Below are positions 23,460 to 31,961 of a DNA stretch of 64,000 nt, piece after piece. Both the position numbers and the translations under genes were made by a program. The stretch is from DASZIT01 sp035948855 (GTDB taxonomy: Bacteria > Actinomycetota > Acidimicrobiia > Acidimicrobiales > RAAP-2): positions 1-64,000 of the forward strand of contig DASZIT010000148.1 in assembly GCA_035948855.1 (NCBI GenBank), written 5' to 3'. The notes beneath the pieces are model-generated. The model saw only the letters and a list, made by a program, of their open reading frames with translations. It was not told the DNA's origin and did no database searches. Within the stretch, counting starts at the first letter, position 1. The number at the start of each line of letters is the position of its first letter.

Positions 23460-24665
23460 TCAGCTAGCCGCCTTCTCCAGGATGTGGACGCCGCAGGCCG
23501 AGCCCAGGCCGATGACGTGGGCCAGCCCGACGGTGGCTCCTTCGATCTGCCGGTCGCCGGCTTCGCCCCGCAGGTGGTGGGCAACTTCCCAGATGTTGGC
23601 GATGCCGGTGGCGGCGATGGGATGGCCCTTGGACTCGAGCCCGCCGGAGACGTTGACCGGGGTGGCCCCGTCCCGCCAGGTGGCGCCGGATTCGAAGAAG
23701 GGGACGGCTTCTCCCTCCGGGCAGAGCATCAGGTTGTCGTAGTGCACCAGTTCGGCGGTGGCGAAGCAGTCGTGCAATTCGACCAGGTCGAGATCCTCGG
23801 GACCGATGCCGGCCTGCTCGTACGCCTGGGTGGCGGCATTCCGGGTGAGGGTGTTCACGTCGGGTAGCACCTGGCACGACTCCTGCCACGGGTCGCTGGT
23901 CAGCACCGAGGCCGAGACTTTCACCGCCCGCCGTCGCTGATCGGGGTCGAGGGTCTTGAGCTTGGCGTCGCTCACTACCACCGCGGCGGCGGCACCGTCG
24001 CAGTTGGCCGAGCACATCGGCCGGGTGTTCGGGTAGGCGATCATCATGTCGCCCATGATCTGCTCGAGGCTCATCGCCTTGGAGTAGGAGGCCAGTGGAT
24101 TCAGGGTGGAGTGGGAGTGGTTCTTCTCCGAGATCCGGGCGAACAGCTCGAAGCTGGTCCCGCCGTAGCGGTGCCCGTACTCCATGCCGATCTGGGCGAA
24201 CACCCCGGGCATGGTCTCGGTCCCGATCCGGCCGTCGACCGGCGCCACCGCCCCGTACCGGCCGTGACGGGTCCAGGTGTCATCGTCGGTCTTTCGGGTC
24301 CCTCCCGACAACAACCCGGCGCCGGCCAGCTTCTCGACCCCCACGGCCAGGCCCATGTCGCACTCCCCGGCCCGCACCGCCATGATGGCCGTGCGCAACG
24401 CGGTGGCCCCAGTGGCGCAGGCGTTGGCCACGTTGAAGACGGGGATGCCGGTCTGGCCGATCTGCTTCTGCAGCTGCTGGCCGATGCCGGCGTTGGACAT
24501 CATCAGGCAACCGGCGGCCAGCACCCCCATGTCCTTGATGCCGACGCCGCCGTCGTCGAGCGCGCCCATCGCCGCCTCGGCGGCCAGGTCGACCACGTCG
24601 AGATCAGGATGCTTGCCGAACTTGGTCATGTGGATCCCGAGTATCCAAATGTCGTCAGATGCCAT
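23460..24665 (-). CDS. Thiolase-like lipid-transfer (SCP-x/Ltp type) acyl-CoA enzyme
   Basis: A 401-aa thiolase-fold protein from ATG 24665. The nucleophile Cys is in FNVANACATGATALRTA. The C-terminal His motifs are VELHDCFATAEL and SGGLESKGHPIAATG. The pattern is that of SCP-x/Ltp proteins rather than classical acetyl-CoA acetyltransferases. Relatives act as thiolases in beta-oxidation or as retro-aldolases on branched or sterol side-chain CoA esters. Its start overlaps the end of the DUF35 gene by 11 bases. This is the known arrangement for Ltp-type aldolase/DUF35 complexes. Confidence 0.85.
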   Translation of the reverse strand: MASDDIWILGIHMTKFGKHPDLDVVDLAAEAAMGALDDGGVGIKDMGVLAAGCLMMSNAGIGQQLQKQIGQTGIPVFNVANACATGATALRTAIMAVRAGECDMGLAVGVEKLAGAGLLSGGTRKTDDDTWTRHGRYGAVAPVDGRIGTETMPGVFAQIGMEYGHRYGGTSFELFARISEKNHSHSTLNPLASYSKAMSLEQIMGDMMIAYPNTRPMCSANCDGAAAAVVVSDAKLKTLDPDQRRRAVKVSASVLTSDPWQESCQVLPDVNTLTRNAATQAYEQAGIGPEDLDLVELHDCFATAELVHYDNLMLCPEGEAVPFFESGATWRDGATPVNVSGGLESKGHPIAATGIANIWEVAHHLRGEAGDRQIEGATVGLAHVIGLGSACGVHILEKAAS

Positions 24666-25068
24666 TGCTCGCTGCCTCCTGTGGCTCGAATCCAAATCCG
24701 ATCGCTTCCGTCCCGCTGCTGTCGGTCCCCACCGAATAGGTGGCCAGGCGCACCTTCATACCCAGGCTCACGTGGTCGGGATCCGGTTCCACGTTGATGA
24801 GGTTGCCCCGCACGCTGGTTCCATCGCAGTCCACCAGGGCGGCCACGAACGGGACCGGCACCCCCGGAGCCGCGAACGACACGATGGTGAACGCCCGTAC
24901 CTCGCCCTCACCGGCGATCCGGACCCGCTCGAACTCCGTCTTCCCGCACGAGGCGCAGGCGTTGCGCCGATCGAAGAACCGGGCGCCGCAGGCTCGGCAC
25001 TGGTTGGCGACCAGATGAGGATCGTCCCCCAGCTCCAGGTAGTCCACCAGCGTTATCTGGTCACTCAA
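24655..25068 (-). CDS. DUF35 OB-fold protein with rubredoxin-like zinc ribbon
   Basis: A 137-aa protein. Residues 22-43 are a zinc ribbon with two CxxC pairs (NQCRACG and NACASCGK). The rest is an OB fold (GEGEVRAFTIVSF, PVPFVAALVDCDG, LGMKVRLATY). Such proteins are acyl-CoA-binding partners of thiolase-like or aldolase enzymes. The start is TTG 25068, chosen because GGGGAGGGATC lies right before it. It is the first gene of a two-gene unit with the thiolase and diverges from the GGDEF-EAL gene. Confidence 0.85.
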   Translation of the reverse strand: MSDQITLVDYLELGDDPHLVANQCRACGARFFDRRNACASCGKTEFERVRIAGEGEVRAFTIVSFAAPGVPVPFVAALVDCDGTSVRGNLINVEPDPDHVSLGMKVRLATYSVGTDSSGTEAIGFGFEPQEAASNGI

Positions 25069-25252
25069 GAGATCCCTCCCCGATCATGTCAACCTTCACC
25101 CTAATAAGTGCCATGACCGTACCTGACGCCCCCGGTGGCGGGCCAAGTGGGCCCGGGCCGTCCCGGCCGGAACGGCTAAAACCGGCCCATCCCTCAGGTT
25201 CGGCGTCATATATCCAGCTCCGCCCTGTTTTAATCAACAACCGGCCGCTACG

Positions 25253-28114
25253 ATGCAGGCCAACGAGGAGGGCCGGATGTCAGGTTCGGAACAAGGCACG
25301 GCTGGTGACCACTCTCCCGGCGCGCCATCCGACGATCCGTGGGCCAGGTACACATTGCAGACCGTCCGGGGGGGGCTCCTCTCGTCGGTCTTCATCATCC
25401 TGGTGGTCACCCTCTACCTGGTGTTGCCGGGGCACAACCAGGTCAACCGGGCCGGCGCCTTCACCCTAATCCTGGTGGTCACCGCGCTGACCTACGTCGT
25501 CAGCACCCTTCCCTGGAAGCGAATCCTGGCCCGTCCGCGGGGTCGGATCGCCGTCTACGCCTGGGCCATCGGCATGGTGGCCATGGTCGATATCAGCATC
25601 GCCTTCACCCACGGCGCCCAGTCGGAGCTCTTCATCCTGCTCATCGTCACCTCCATCTTCCTGGCCGGGCCGAACTATCCCATCTCCGTGCAGCTCACCC
25701 TCGGGGCGGCCACCACCGCCGGCTATCTCGTCACCCTGGCCGCCACCGGTTGGGGCATCGGGTTCGCCACCTTGGTGTTCCGGCTGGGGGTGATCATGGC
25801 GTCCTCACTGGCCGTCGGACTCTTGAACCACGAGCTCGGCCGCTCCTTCCGGCGCCAGATGGAGGAACGCGACGCCTCCGAGAACCGGGTGGCGTTGTGG
25901 AGCCGGGTGGCAGCGGTGGCCCGGCAGATCGATGCCTCCGATGTCGACCACGTCCTCTCGGCGGTGGTCGATGCGCTGGCGACGCTGGGCTTCGAGTCGT
26001 CAGACATCTGTGCCATCGATGACAACGGAACCACCTACCGGGTGCTTCACGCCCGACATCTCGACACCGACTACACCAGCCAGCATCACTCCGCTTCCTT
26101 CGGCATGGTCGGCATGGTCGTCAAGCGGCGGCGAACGGTGGTCATCCGCGACTACGCCTCGCAGCCGGGGAGCGTGCCCGTCCTCGCCGGCGTCGGCTAC
26201 CAGACGGTGATCGGGGGCCCGATATGGGTCAACGGTGAACTGACCGCCATCCTCGAAGGCGGTACCCGCCAGCACCGGGTCCCGTCCCCGGAGGAGGTCG
26301 CCGCCTTCGAAATGCTGGCCACCCAGGCCGGGCATGCACTAGAGAATGCTCAGCTGCTCGAAAAGCAGATGCGGGACGCCGACCATTTCCGATTGCTGCT
26401 GGAGGCAGCCCCCGACGCGGTGGTGGTGGCCGACACCAACGGGGCGATCGTGGAGGTGAGCAACCAGGCCGAGGCGCTGTTCGGATACTCGGCCGATGAG
26501 CTGGTGGGAAAGAAGGCGTCGATGCTGATGCCCGAACGGCTTCGCTCGGCGCAGATGGCCAGGATGGCCCGCTGGATCGAGGGGCTCGACCCGGCCGAGG
26601 CGGGCGAGGTTCGCACGATGTTCGCCATGCGCAAGGACGGATCGGAGATTGCCGTCGAGGCATCGTTGAGCACCCTCGGCACCGCCCGGGGCGAGGTGTT
26701 CTCGGTCGCCGTCCGGGATGTCACCGAGCGCCAGGAGTTCGAGCGCCGGTTGGCCCACCAGGCCACCCACGACCAGTTGACCGGGTTGGCCAACCGCGAG
26801 CTGTTCATGCAGCGCCTGTCCCGCTCCCTCCATACCCGGCTGACCGTCGATTCGCCGATGACCGTGTGCTTCCTCGATCTCGACCACTTCAAGTACCTCA
26901 ACGACAGCCGGGGCCACCGGGTCGGCGATTCGTTGGTGGTGGCGGTGGCCCAACGCCTCGAGCATTCGGTCGACGGGCACTTCATCGCCCGGGTGGGTGG
27001 CGACGAGTTCGGCCTGTTGGTCGAAGGCCTGGCCGGTCATACCGACGCGGTCGGATTCGGTCACCATCTCCTCGCCGCCTTCGACAAACCCTTCGTCGTC
27101 GACGACATCGACTGCTATGTGACGGCCAGTATCGGCATCGCCTTCGGGCACGCCTCCGACCGGGCCGAGACGATCATGAGCAATGCCGATGCCGCGGTGA
27201 ACCGGGCCAAGCAGAACGGGCGCTCCCGATTCGAGTTCTTCGACGAGGCCTTGACCCTCCAGGCCGCCAATCGGGTGGCGACCGAGGCCCAGCTCCACAT
27301 GGCCATCGACCGGGGCGAGTTCCGGTTGGTCTACCAACCGGTGATCTCGCTGGATGGAGACCACCTGGTGGGAATGGAGGCCCTTATCCGCTGGCACCAC
27401 CCGACCCGGGACGTGGTGCAACCGATGGAATTCATCTCCACCGCCGAGGAGACCGGGCTGATCGTCCCCATCGGCCGCTGGGTCCTCCATGAGGCCTGCC
27501 GACAGCTGGCCGAGTGGAGAGACCGGTACCCGGATCGTCCCGATGAGTCGATCAGCATCAACGTCTCGAGTCGGCAGCTCGAACACGATCATTTTGTGAA
27601 CGATGTCGCCGAGGCGCTCCTGTCGACCGGGGTACCGCCGGAGCTCCTGATCCTGGAAATTACCGAGACCTTCTTCATGCGGGACTTCCAAGCCGCGGTC
27701 CGCCGGCTCCAAGCGTTGAAGGAGTTGGGCATCCGTTTGGCCATCGACGATTTCGGCACCGGCTTCTCGTCACTCTTCTCCCTGTCCCGGCTTCCCCTCG
27801 ACATCGTGAAGATCGACAAGGCGTTCATCGACGGCTTGGGCAGCCGCTACGACGCGGTGGTGACCGCGGTTGTGACCCTCGGGAACGCCTTCGGGCTCGA
27901 TGTGGTGGCGGAAGGAATCGAGACGCTGTCCCAACGAGATCGCCTGGTCCAGCTGGGATGCCGGTTCGCGCAGGGTTTCTACTTCGCCAAACCGCTGGAG
28001 CCGATCGAAGCCGAGGCGGTGTTCGCCCGAGGGATGGAGGCTGTCCGTCGCCCCGTCCACGCCGATCAACCGGCTACCTCACTGAGTCAACAACGACCCG
28101 GAGCGCTGGCTTAG
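25253..28114 (+). CDS. Membrane GAF-PAS-GGDEF-EAL cyclic di-GMP turnover protein
   Basis: A 953-aa sensor. Residues 35-200 contain about six membrane helices. A GAF domain follows (about 210-365; FESSDICAIDDNGTTYRVLH), then PAS (about 378-495; LLLEAAPDAVVVADTNGAIV). Next are GGDEF (about 500-660; intact VGGDEF near residue 582) and EAL (about 675-925; intact EALIRW near residue 707, ETFFMR, DDFGTGFSSL, KIDKAFI). Both catalytic signatures are intact, so it could make and break cyclic di-GMP. The GAF and PAS parts suggest control by a small ligand or redox state. An internal start at 25277 (MSGSEQ) is possible. It overlaps the convergent epimerase by 4 bases. Confidence 0.92.
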   Translation: MQANEEGRMSGSEQGTAGDHSPGAPSDDPWARYTLQTVRGGLLSSVFIILVVTLYLVLPGHNQVNRAGAFTLILVVTALTYVVSTLPWKRILARPRGRIAVYAWAIGMVAMVDISIAFTHGAQSELFILLIVTSIFLAGPNYPISVQLTLGAATTAGYLVTLAATGWGIGFATLVFRLGVIMASSLAVGLLNHELGRSFRRQMEERDASENRVALWSRVAAVARQIDASDVDHVLSAVVDALATLGFESSDICAIDDNGTTYRVLHARHLDTDYTSQHHSASFGMVGMVVKRRRTVVIRDYASQPGSVPVLAGVGYQTVIGGPIWVNGELTAILEGGTRQHRVPSPEEVAAFEMLATQAGHALENAQLLEKQMRDADHFRLLLEAAPDAVVVADTNGAIVEVSNQAEALFGYSADELVGKKASMLMPERLRSAQMARMARWIEGLDPAEAGEVRTMFAMRKDGSEIAVEASLSTLGTARGEVFSVAVRDVTERQEFERRLAHQATHDQLTGLANRELFMQRLSRSLHTRLTVDSPMTVCFLDLDHFKYLNDSRGHRVGDSLVVAVAQRLEHSVDGHFIARVGGDEFGLLVEGLAGHTDAVGFGHHLLAAFDKPFVVDDIDCYVTASIGIAFGHASDRAETIMSNADAAVNRAKQNGRSRFEFFDEALTLQAANRVATEAQLHMAIDRGEFRLVYQPVISLDGDHLVGMEALIRWHHPTRDVVQPMEFISTAEETGLIVPIGRWVLHEACRQLAEWRDRYPDRPDESISINVSSRQLEHDHFVNDVAEALLSTGVPPELLILEITETFFMRDFQAAVRRLQALKELGIRLAIDDFGTGFSSLFSLSRLPLDIVKIDKAFIDGLGSRYDAVVTAVVTLGNAFGLDVVAEGIETLSQRDRLVQLGCRFAQGFYFAKPLEPIEAEAVFARGMEAVRRPVHADQPATSLSQQRPGALA

Positions 28115-29070
28115 CGGGGAGTGATGCCCCACGAACCCGTCCACTGGGCACCGGGGCTCAACACGTTGACGCCGTTCCCGGTGCGGAAGGCGTCGGGCGG
28201 GCAGGTCATCGGCTCCACCGCCAGTCCCCGGCGTCGCTGGTCGGGGGCCAAGGTGTCGCCGCTGTAGACCATCACGTAGTCGAACTGGTGGTCGGCCCAC
28301 AGGGTGACTCCATTGGTCCCGTCGGGATGGTCGAGTTCGACCCGTAGGCGTCCGTCGGCGTCACGATGGAGCGAGGTGTAGCCGGTATCCAGCCGGGTGG
28401 TGCTCAGCAAGCGGCCGGCGTTGAAGTCGAACTCGGTCCCGGCCACCGGCGCCAACCCGGTGGGTAGCCCGCGATCGTCGGTGACGACCCGTCGATCGGC
28501 GGGCACCGTGAGCCGCACCATGTCGACCGTCGGGGTTCCCACGGTGAGATAGGGATGGAAGCCGAGACCGAACGGCAGGTCCGTCGCTCCGTGATTCTCG
28601 GCGTCGGTGACCACGGTGAGGCCGTCCCGGCCGAGCCGGTACTCGATGGTGAGCCCCAGGGTGAACGGATAGCCGGGCGACGGATGGAGGACGCACGCCA
28701 TGGTCACCCGGTTCTGGGCCCGGCCGGTCATCGCCCAGGGAAGCCAGCGGACGAGTCCATGGATGGCGTTCTGCCTCGAAGGCTCGTCGAGGGGTGCCTG
28801 GGCGCTCACCCCCTCGAATTGATAACGACCGTCGCCGAGCCGATTGGGCCACGGGGCGAGGACCTGACCCCGGCCGCCGTGGCTCCACTCGTCGGTTCCG
28901 AACCCGTCGATCACCGGGTCGTCGTCAACCGTGAAGGACCGAAGGGTGGCTCCCACTTGGGTGATGACCGCCCGTTGATGGCCGTGCCCGATGACCCACT
29001 GGTCGCCGGTAGAAGAAGTGGTCTCCGACGGCCGCTGATCGTCGGGTGTGGTTCGTGGGGTCATGGTCAT
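28111..29070 (-). CDS. Aldose 1-epimerase (galactose mutarotase family)
   Basis: A 319-aa beta-sandwich mutarotase-like protein. VIDGFGTDEWSHGGRGQVLAPWPNRL is the N-terminal substrate-loop region with the PWPNR motif. NAIHGLVRWLPW holds one active-site His, GLGFHPYLTVG the catalytic His, and RLRVELDHPDGTNGVTLW the late Glu region. It interconverts alpha and beta anomers of an aldose or acts on a related sugar. The first 25 residues are polar and may not belong. It diverges from surE, with a long palindrome between them. Confidence 0.85.
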   Translation of the reverse strand: MTMTPRTTPDDQRPSETTSSTGDQWVIGHGHQRAVITQVGATLRSFTVDDDPVIDGFGTDEWSHGGRGQVLAPWPNRLGDGRYQFEGVSAQAPLDEPSRQNAIHGLVRWLPWAMTGRAQNRVTMACVLHPSPGYPFTLGLTIEYRLGRDGLTVVTDAENHGATDLPFGLGFHPYLTVGTPTVDMVRLTVPADRRVVTDDRGLPTGLAPVAGTEFDFNAGRLLSTTRLDTGYTSLHRDADGRLRVELDHPDGTNGVTLWADHQFDYVMVYSGDTLAPDQRRRGLAVEPMTCPPDAFRTGNGVNVLSPGAQWTGSWGITPR

Positions 29071-29125
29071 CGAGATTCCGGTCTGCCTGCGAAGGGCGGT
29101 GGATGTCGACCGGTATGGTAGGCGA

Positions 29126-29142
29126 TCGGGCCACCGTGGCCC
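29126..29142. promoter_or_regulatory. 17-base palindrome between epimerase and surE genes
   Basis: CGGGCCACCGTGGCCCG has two perfect 8-base arms around a single central base. It lies 56 bases upstream of the epimerase start and 79 bases upstream of surE. Its tight dyad suits a dimeric regulator better than an RNA hairpin. Confidence 0.35.
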
Positions 29143-29220
29143 GGTGAAGGGCCTACCGGCGTCGGCGCGTCGAACCCGCGGCGCCCGGACCCGCCCCGAC
29201 CTCTCCGAATGGGATCGCCG

Positions 29221-30090
29221 ATGCGCATTCTGGTGACAAACGACGACGGCGTGTTCTCACCGGGCATCGCTGCGCTGGCCCGGGGGTTGGCCACCACCTT
29301 CGAGGACGAGCACCAGCTGTTGGTGGTGGCGCCGCTGGTCGACCACAGCGGGGCCGGGGCCGCGGTCGGACCCGTGTACGACCGCGAGTCGATTCCCTAC
29401 GAGGCGGTACAGGTCCCCGGGCTCGAGGGGGTCCCGGTATTCGGCATCGACGGGCCACCGGCGCTGGCGGTGATCCTGGCCTGCATCGAGGGGTTCGGCG
29501 ATCGTCCCGACATGATCGTCTCCGGCATCAACCACGGGATCAATGCCGGCCGGTCAGCTCTCCACTCGGGAACCGTGGGCGCCACCCTTACCGGCGCCCA
29601 ATTCGGGGTACGGGGGTTGGCGGTGAGCATCGCCTGGGGCGCGGACCCGGTGCCGTGGGAGACACCGGTGGCCCTGGTCAACGAGCTGGTGCCCGAGCTG
29701 GCCACCATGGAGCGCGGGACCGTCCTGAACCTCAACGTTCCGGCCCTCCCCCTCGACCGGCTCGGCGGCATCCGCCATGGTTCCCTCGGGGCGGTGGGGC
29801 TCATCCGGGCGGCCCGCCCGGACCGGTCGGGGGAACCGGTCGGTGACTCGGCCGTCGACCACACCGGCGGGGCGATCACCCTGACCCTCCGGGGAGGACG
29901 CGGGTCCAACCGTCGCCAGGAACAGGCGGAGCTGGACCCCGATTCCGACGCCGGGGCCATCGCCGAGGGGTGGGCGTCGCTGACCCCGTTGCTCGGGGTG
30001 AGGGAAGATCTCTCCGACCAGGGATCCGACGCCCTGGCCAAGGCACTGGGCGCGGTTTCGCCCCGATTTCCCCAGCCGTCGGGTGCCTGA
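29221..30090 (+). CDS. surE: 5'/3'-nucleotidase SurE
   Basis: A 289-aa SurE-family metal-dependent phosphatase starting at ATG 29221 (MRILVTNDDGVFSPGI). D8 and D9 are the metal ligands. VVAPLVDHSGAG carries the Ser of the site, and IVSGINHGINAGRSALHSGTVGAT carries the Asn ligand and phosphate loop. SurE dephosphorylates nucleoside monophosphates, often during stress. An ATG at 29209 is in frame, but MRILVTNDDG is the normal start. Length is in the upper family range because of a C-terminal extension (SLTPLLGVREDL). Confidence 0.92.
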   Translation: MRILVTNDDGVFSPGIAALARGLATTFEDEHQLLVVAPLVDHSGAGAAVGPVYDRESIPYEAVQVPGLEGVPVFGIDGPPALAVILACIEGFGDRPDMIVSGINHGINAGRSALHSGTVGATLTGAQFGVRGLAVSIAWGADPVPWETPVALVNELVPELATMERGTVLNLNVPALPLDRLGGIRHGSLGAVGLIRAARPDRSGEPVGDSAVDHTGGAITLTLRGGRGSNRRQEQAELDPDSDAGAIAEGWASLTPLLGVREDLSDQGSDALAKALGAVSPRFPQPSGA

Positions 30091-30166
30091 GCTCGCGCCT
30101 TTGTTTCGGTTGTGTGAACGGCTTTTACCACTCTGTGCACCGGTAATCTCACCAGTCGTAACGTAA

Positions 30167-30195
30167 TTGCAACGTTGTTACTCCCCCGCTAGGGT
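30167..30195 (+). promoter_or_regulatory. Sigma-70-like promoter of the Rpf-like gene
   Basis: TTGCAA (30167-30172), a 17-base spacer and TAGGGT (30190-30195, TAnnnT). The start of transcription would be near 30202, giving a leader of about 340 bases. Confidence 0.5.
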
Positions 30196-30201
30196 ACAAA
30201 G

Positions 30202-30335
30202 AACTCGCTCAGCGATATGGCGAAACGGCGGTGATGCGGTAGCCGAATGGCTGCCGGCGGAACCACATGAGGGTCGGCTCATTGTGTCGTTAGGTCAGCT
30301 GGGTCGAGGACATATGAACAACACACCGTTCACCC
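30202..30335 (+). ncRNA. Candidate structured leader, possibly a c-di-AMP (ydaO-yuaA type) riboswitch
   Basis: AACGG-GTG (30224-30233) can pair with CAC-CCGTT (30322-30330) and close a domain of about 105 bases. Inside lie GCCGAAT (30242-30248), GGCGGAACCAC (30256-30266) and GTCAGCT followed by GTCGAGG (30294-30308). From memory these resemble the GCCGAAUC, GGGGAACC and CAGCUAAC-CCGGAGG segments of ydaO RNAs. Established knowledge: rpf genes of actinobacteria are frequent targets of this riboswitch. The match is imperfect and I could not fold or align it. Confidence 0.35.
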
Positions 30336-30541
30336 ACCGACTGCGCCGACCAGGAGCCGCCAAACGCTGACCTGTTAAGGGTTACCCCGTCTGCACCTCG
30401 TACGGACCTCCTTGAAAGTCCCGAGCCGCCTGCCCTGCCCGGCAACAGTTCGCGAGTCGAATGCACCCAAGACGGTTGCCCGCATACCCATGCCACCCTC
30501 GAAGCCCCCCGGGCTTCCGCGACTTTGAGGAGGCGCAAGAT

Positions 30542-31150
30542 ATGCGCAAGCACCGCTTTTTTCTTTTATTCGTATCTGCACTTGCCGTGATTGTTGGCAT
30601 CGCCATCCATCAAACCCAGTCATCCCAGGCTGCCGCCGGGAGTTCCGCCGCCGACCTCGGATCTCGGCTGGCGGCCGACAGCCTGGCCGGCGCCAACTCG
30701 GGCTCGAGCCCGGCCTCGACCACCGTCGAGGGACCGATGGGTGGGCTCGACATCGCCTTGACCTCCCTGCACGTCCCGGTGGCCGCCGCCCCGGCTGTCG
30801 CCGTCGCCCCGGCACCCACCAACCCGGCTCCCCCCACCACCACGTCGACCACCACTTCCCCGACCACCACCACGACCACCTCCGCGCCTCCGGCGGCGCC
30901 CTATGTGTCCACTGGCGGTCAATTCGCCGAGCTCCGCGAATGCGAGTCGGGCAACAACTACAGCGACAACACCGGCAACGGCTACTACGGCGCCTACCAG
31001 TTCTCCCTGCAGACCTGGCAAGGCATCGGTTACTCGGGTCTTCCCAGCGACGCGTCGCCGAGCTTGCAGGATCAGGCGGCCCAACAGTTGCAGGCCCAGA
31101 GCGGGTGGGGCCAGTGGCCGGCATGTTCGGCCGAGCTCGGACTGCGGTAG
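30542..31150 (+). CDS. Resuscitation-promoting-factor-like secreted transglycosylase
   Basis: A 202-aa protein from ATG 30542, preceded by GAGGAGG. Residues 5-30 are a signal peptide ending near SQAAAG. A low-complexity Ala/Pro/Thr linker covers about residues 80-120. The C-terminal Rpf/lysozyme-like domain (125-200) contains ECESGNNY with the catalytic Glu135, NTGNGYYGAYQFSLQTWQ, and the Cys134-Cys195 pair. Rpf enzymes cleave peptidoglycan and can revive dormant cells. The domain is close to the actinobacterial Rpf consensus but the linker is short. The long 5' leader suggests control by an RNA element. Confidence 0.88.
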   Translation: MRKHRFFLLFVSALAVIVGIAIHQTQSSQAAAGSSAADLGSRLAADSLAGANSGSSPASTTVEGPMGGLDIALTSLHVPVAAAPAVAVAPAPTNPAPPTTTSTTTSPTTTTTTSAPPAAPYVSTGGQFAELRECESGNNYSDNTGNGYYGAYQFSLQTWQGIGYSGLPSDASPSLQDQAAQQLQAQSGWGQWPACSAELGLR

Positions 31151-31205
31151 CCGGCGCGACAATTCCCCACTTGGTCATCCCGGCCAAGTGCGGCAGGCTT
31201 CGGGG

Positions 31206-31925
31206 GTGACCGAGTCCCGAACCCCCGGCGTGATCGCCTTCGTCTGCGCGATGCCGATGGAGGCGCGCCCGTTGGCCCGGAAGCTTTCACTCCACCCGGA
31301 CCGGATCGGCGACCTCCGGTGCCGGTCGGGGAAGCTCGGCGGCCAGAAGGTCGTCGCCGTCGTCACCGGGATGGGCACCCGGTTGGCCACCGCCGAGACA
31401 ACCCGTCTCCTGGACGCCACCCCGGTCGACCGGGTGGTGGTCGTCGGGATCACCGGTGCGGTGGACGACACCACTCCCATCGGGTCGTTGGTCCTCCCCG
31501 AGCTGGTGGTGAACAGTGCCACCGGGGACGAGTACCGCCCGGCACCGCTGGGCGACGGCTCACCCTCGGGCAAGATGTGGACCACCGACGTGGTGTTGAC
31601 CGAGCCCGAGGTGATCGCCGGTCTACGGGCCCGAGGGGTCGTCGCCCTGGACATGGAGACCGCCGCCATCGCCGAGGTCTGTGAGGGAAGGGGCATCCCC
31701 TGGTCGGTGTTCCGGGCCTTCAGTGATCGGGCCACCGACGGGAGCATCGACGAGGAGATCTTCCATCTCAGCCACCAGGACGGGACTCCTAATGGGCCGG
31801 CGGTGGCCCGCTACTTCCTGAAGCATCCGGGGCGCATCCCCCGCATGGCTCGCCTGGCCCGGGGAGCCAAGCTGGCCACCGAGACCGCCGCCAGCGCCGC
31901 CATCCGAGCCGTCTCCTCGATCTGA
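31206..31925 (+). CDS. Nucleoside phosphorylase/nucleosidase-family protein (MTAN-like)
   Basis: A 239-aa PNP/UDP-family protein starting at GTG 31206. IAFVCAMPMEARPLARKL is the N-terminal strand with the conserved Met-Glu, VVAVVTGMGTRLATAETTRLL is the phosphate or ribose loop, and VVALDMETAAIAEVCEG carries the ribose-binding Met-Glu. VFRAFSDRATDG holds the catalytic Asp region. It cleaves the N-glycosidic bond of a nucleoside; the base is not known. It resembles the N-terminal half of the HpnG-IspH fusion further on. The upstream gene ends 55 bases before. Confidence 0.78.
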   Translation: MTESRTPGVIAFVCAMPMEARPLARKLSLHPDRIGDLRCRSGKLGGQKVVAVVTGMGTRLATAETTRLLDATPVDRVVVVGITGAVDDTTPIGSLVLPELVVNSATGDEYRPAPLGDGSPSGKMWTTDVVLTEPEVIAGLRARGVVALDMETAAIAEVCEGRGIPWSVFRAFSDRATDGSIDEEIFHLSHQDGTPNGPAVARYFLKHPGRIPRMARLARGAKLATETAASAAIRAVSSI

Positions 31926-31961
31926 CCGTGCCAGTTTGTCGGAGCTGTCGGTGCTGTCGGG

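Larger units (their letters stand above)
30091..30541 (+). promoter_or_regulatory. 450-base non-coding leader of the Rpf-like gene
   Basis: The gap holds no credible gene. It contains a promoter at 30167-30195, a folded-looking segment at about 30202-30335 and then about 200 bases with only a Shine-Dalgarno (GAGGAGG at 30526). The AT content is higher than in flanking genes around 30100-30200. A mRNA leader of about 340 bases is exceptional in this compact region. Confidence 0.6.
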
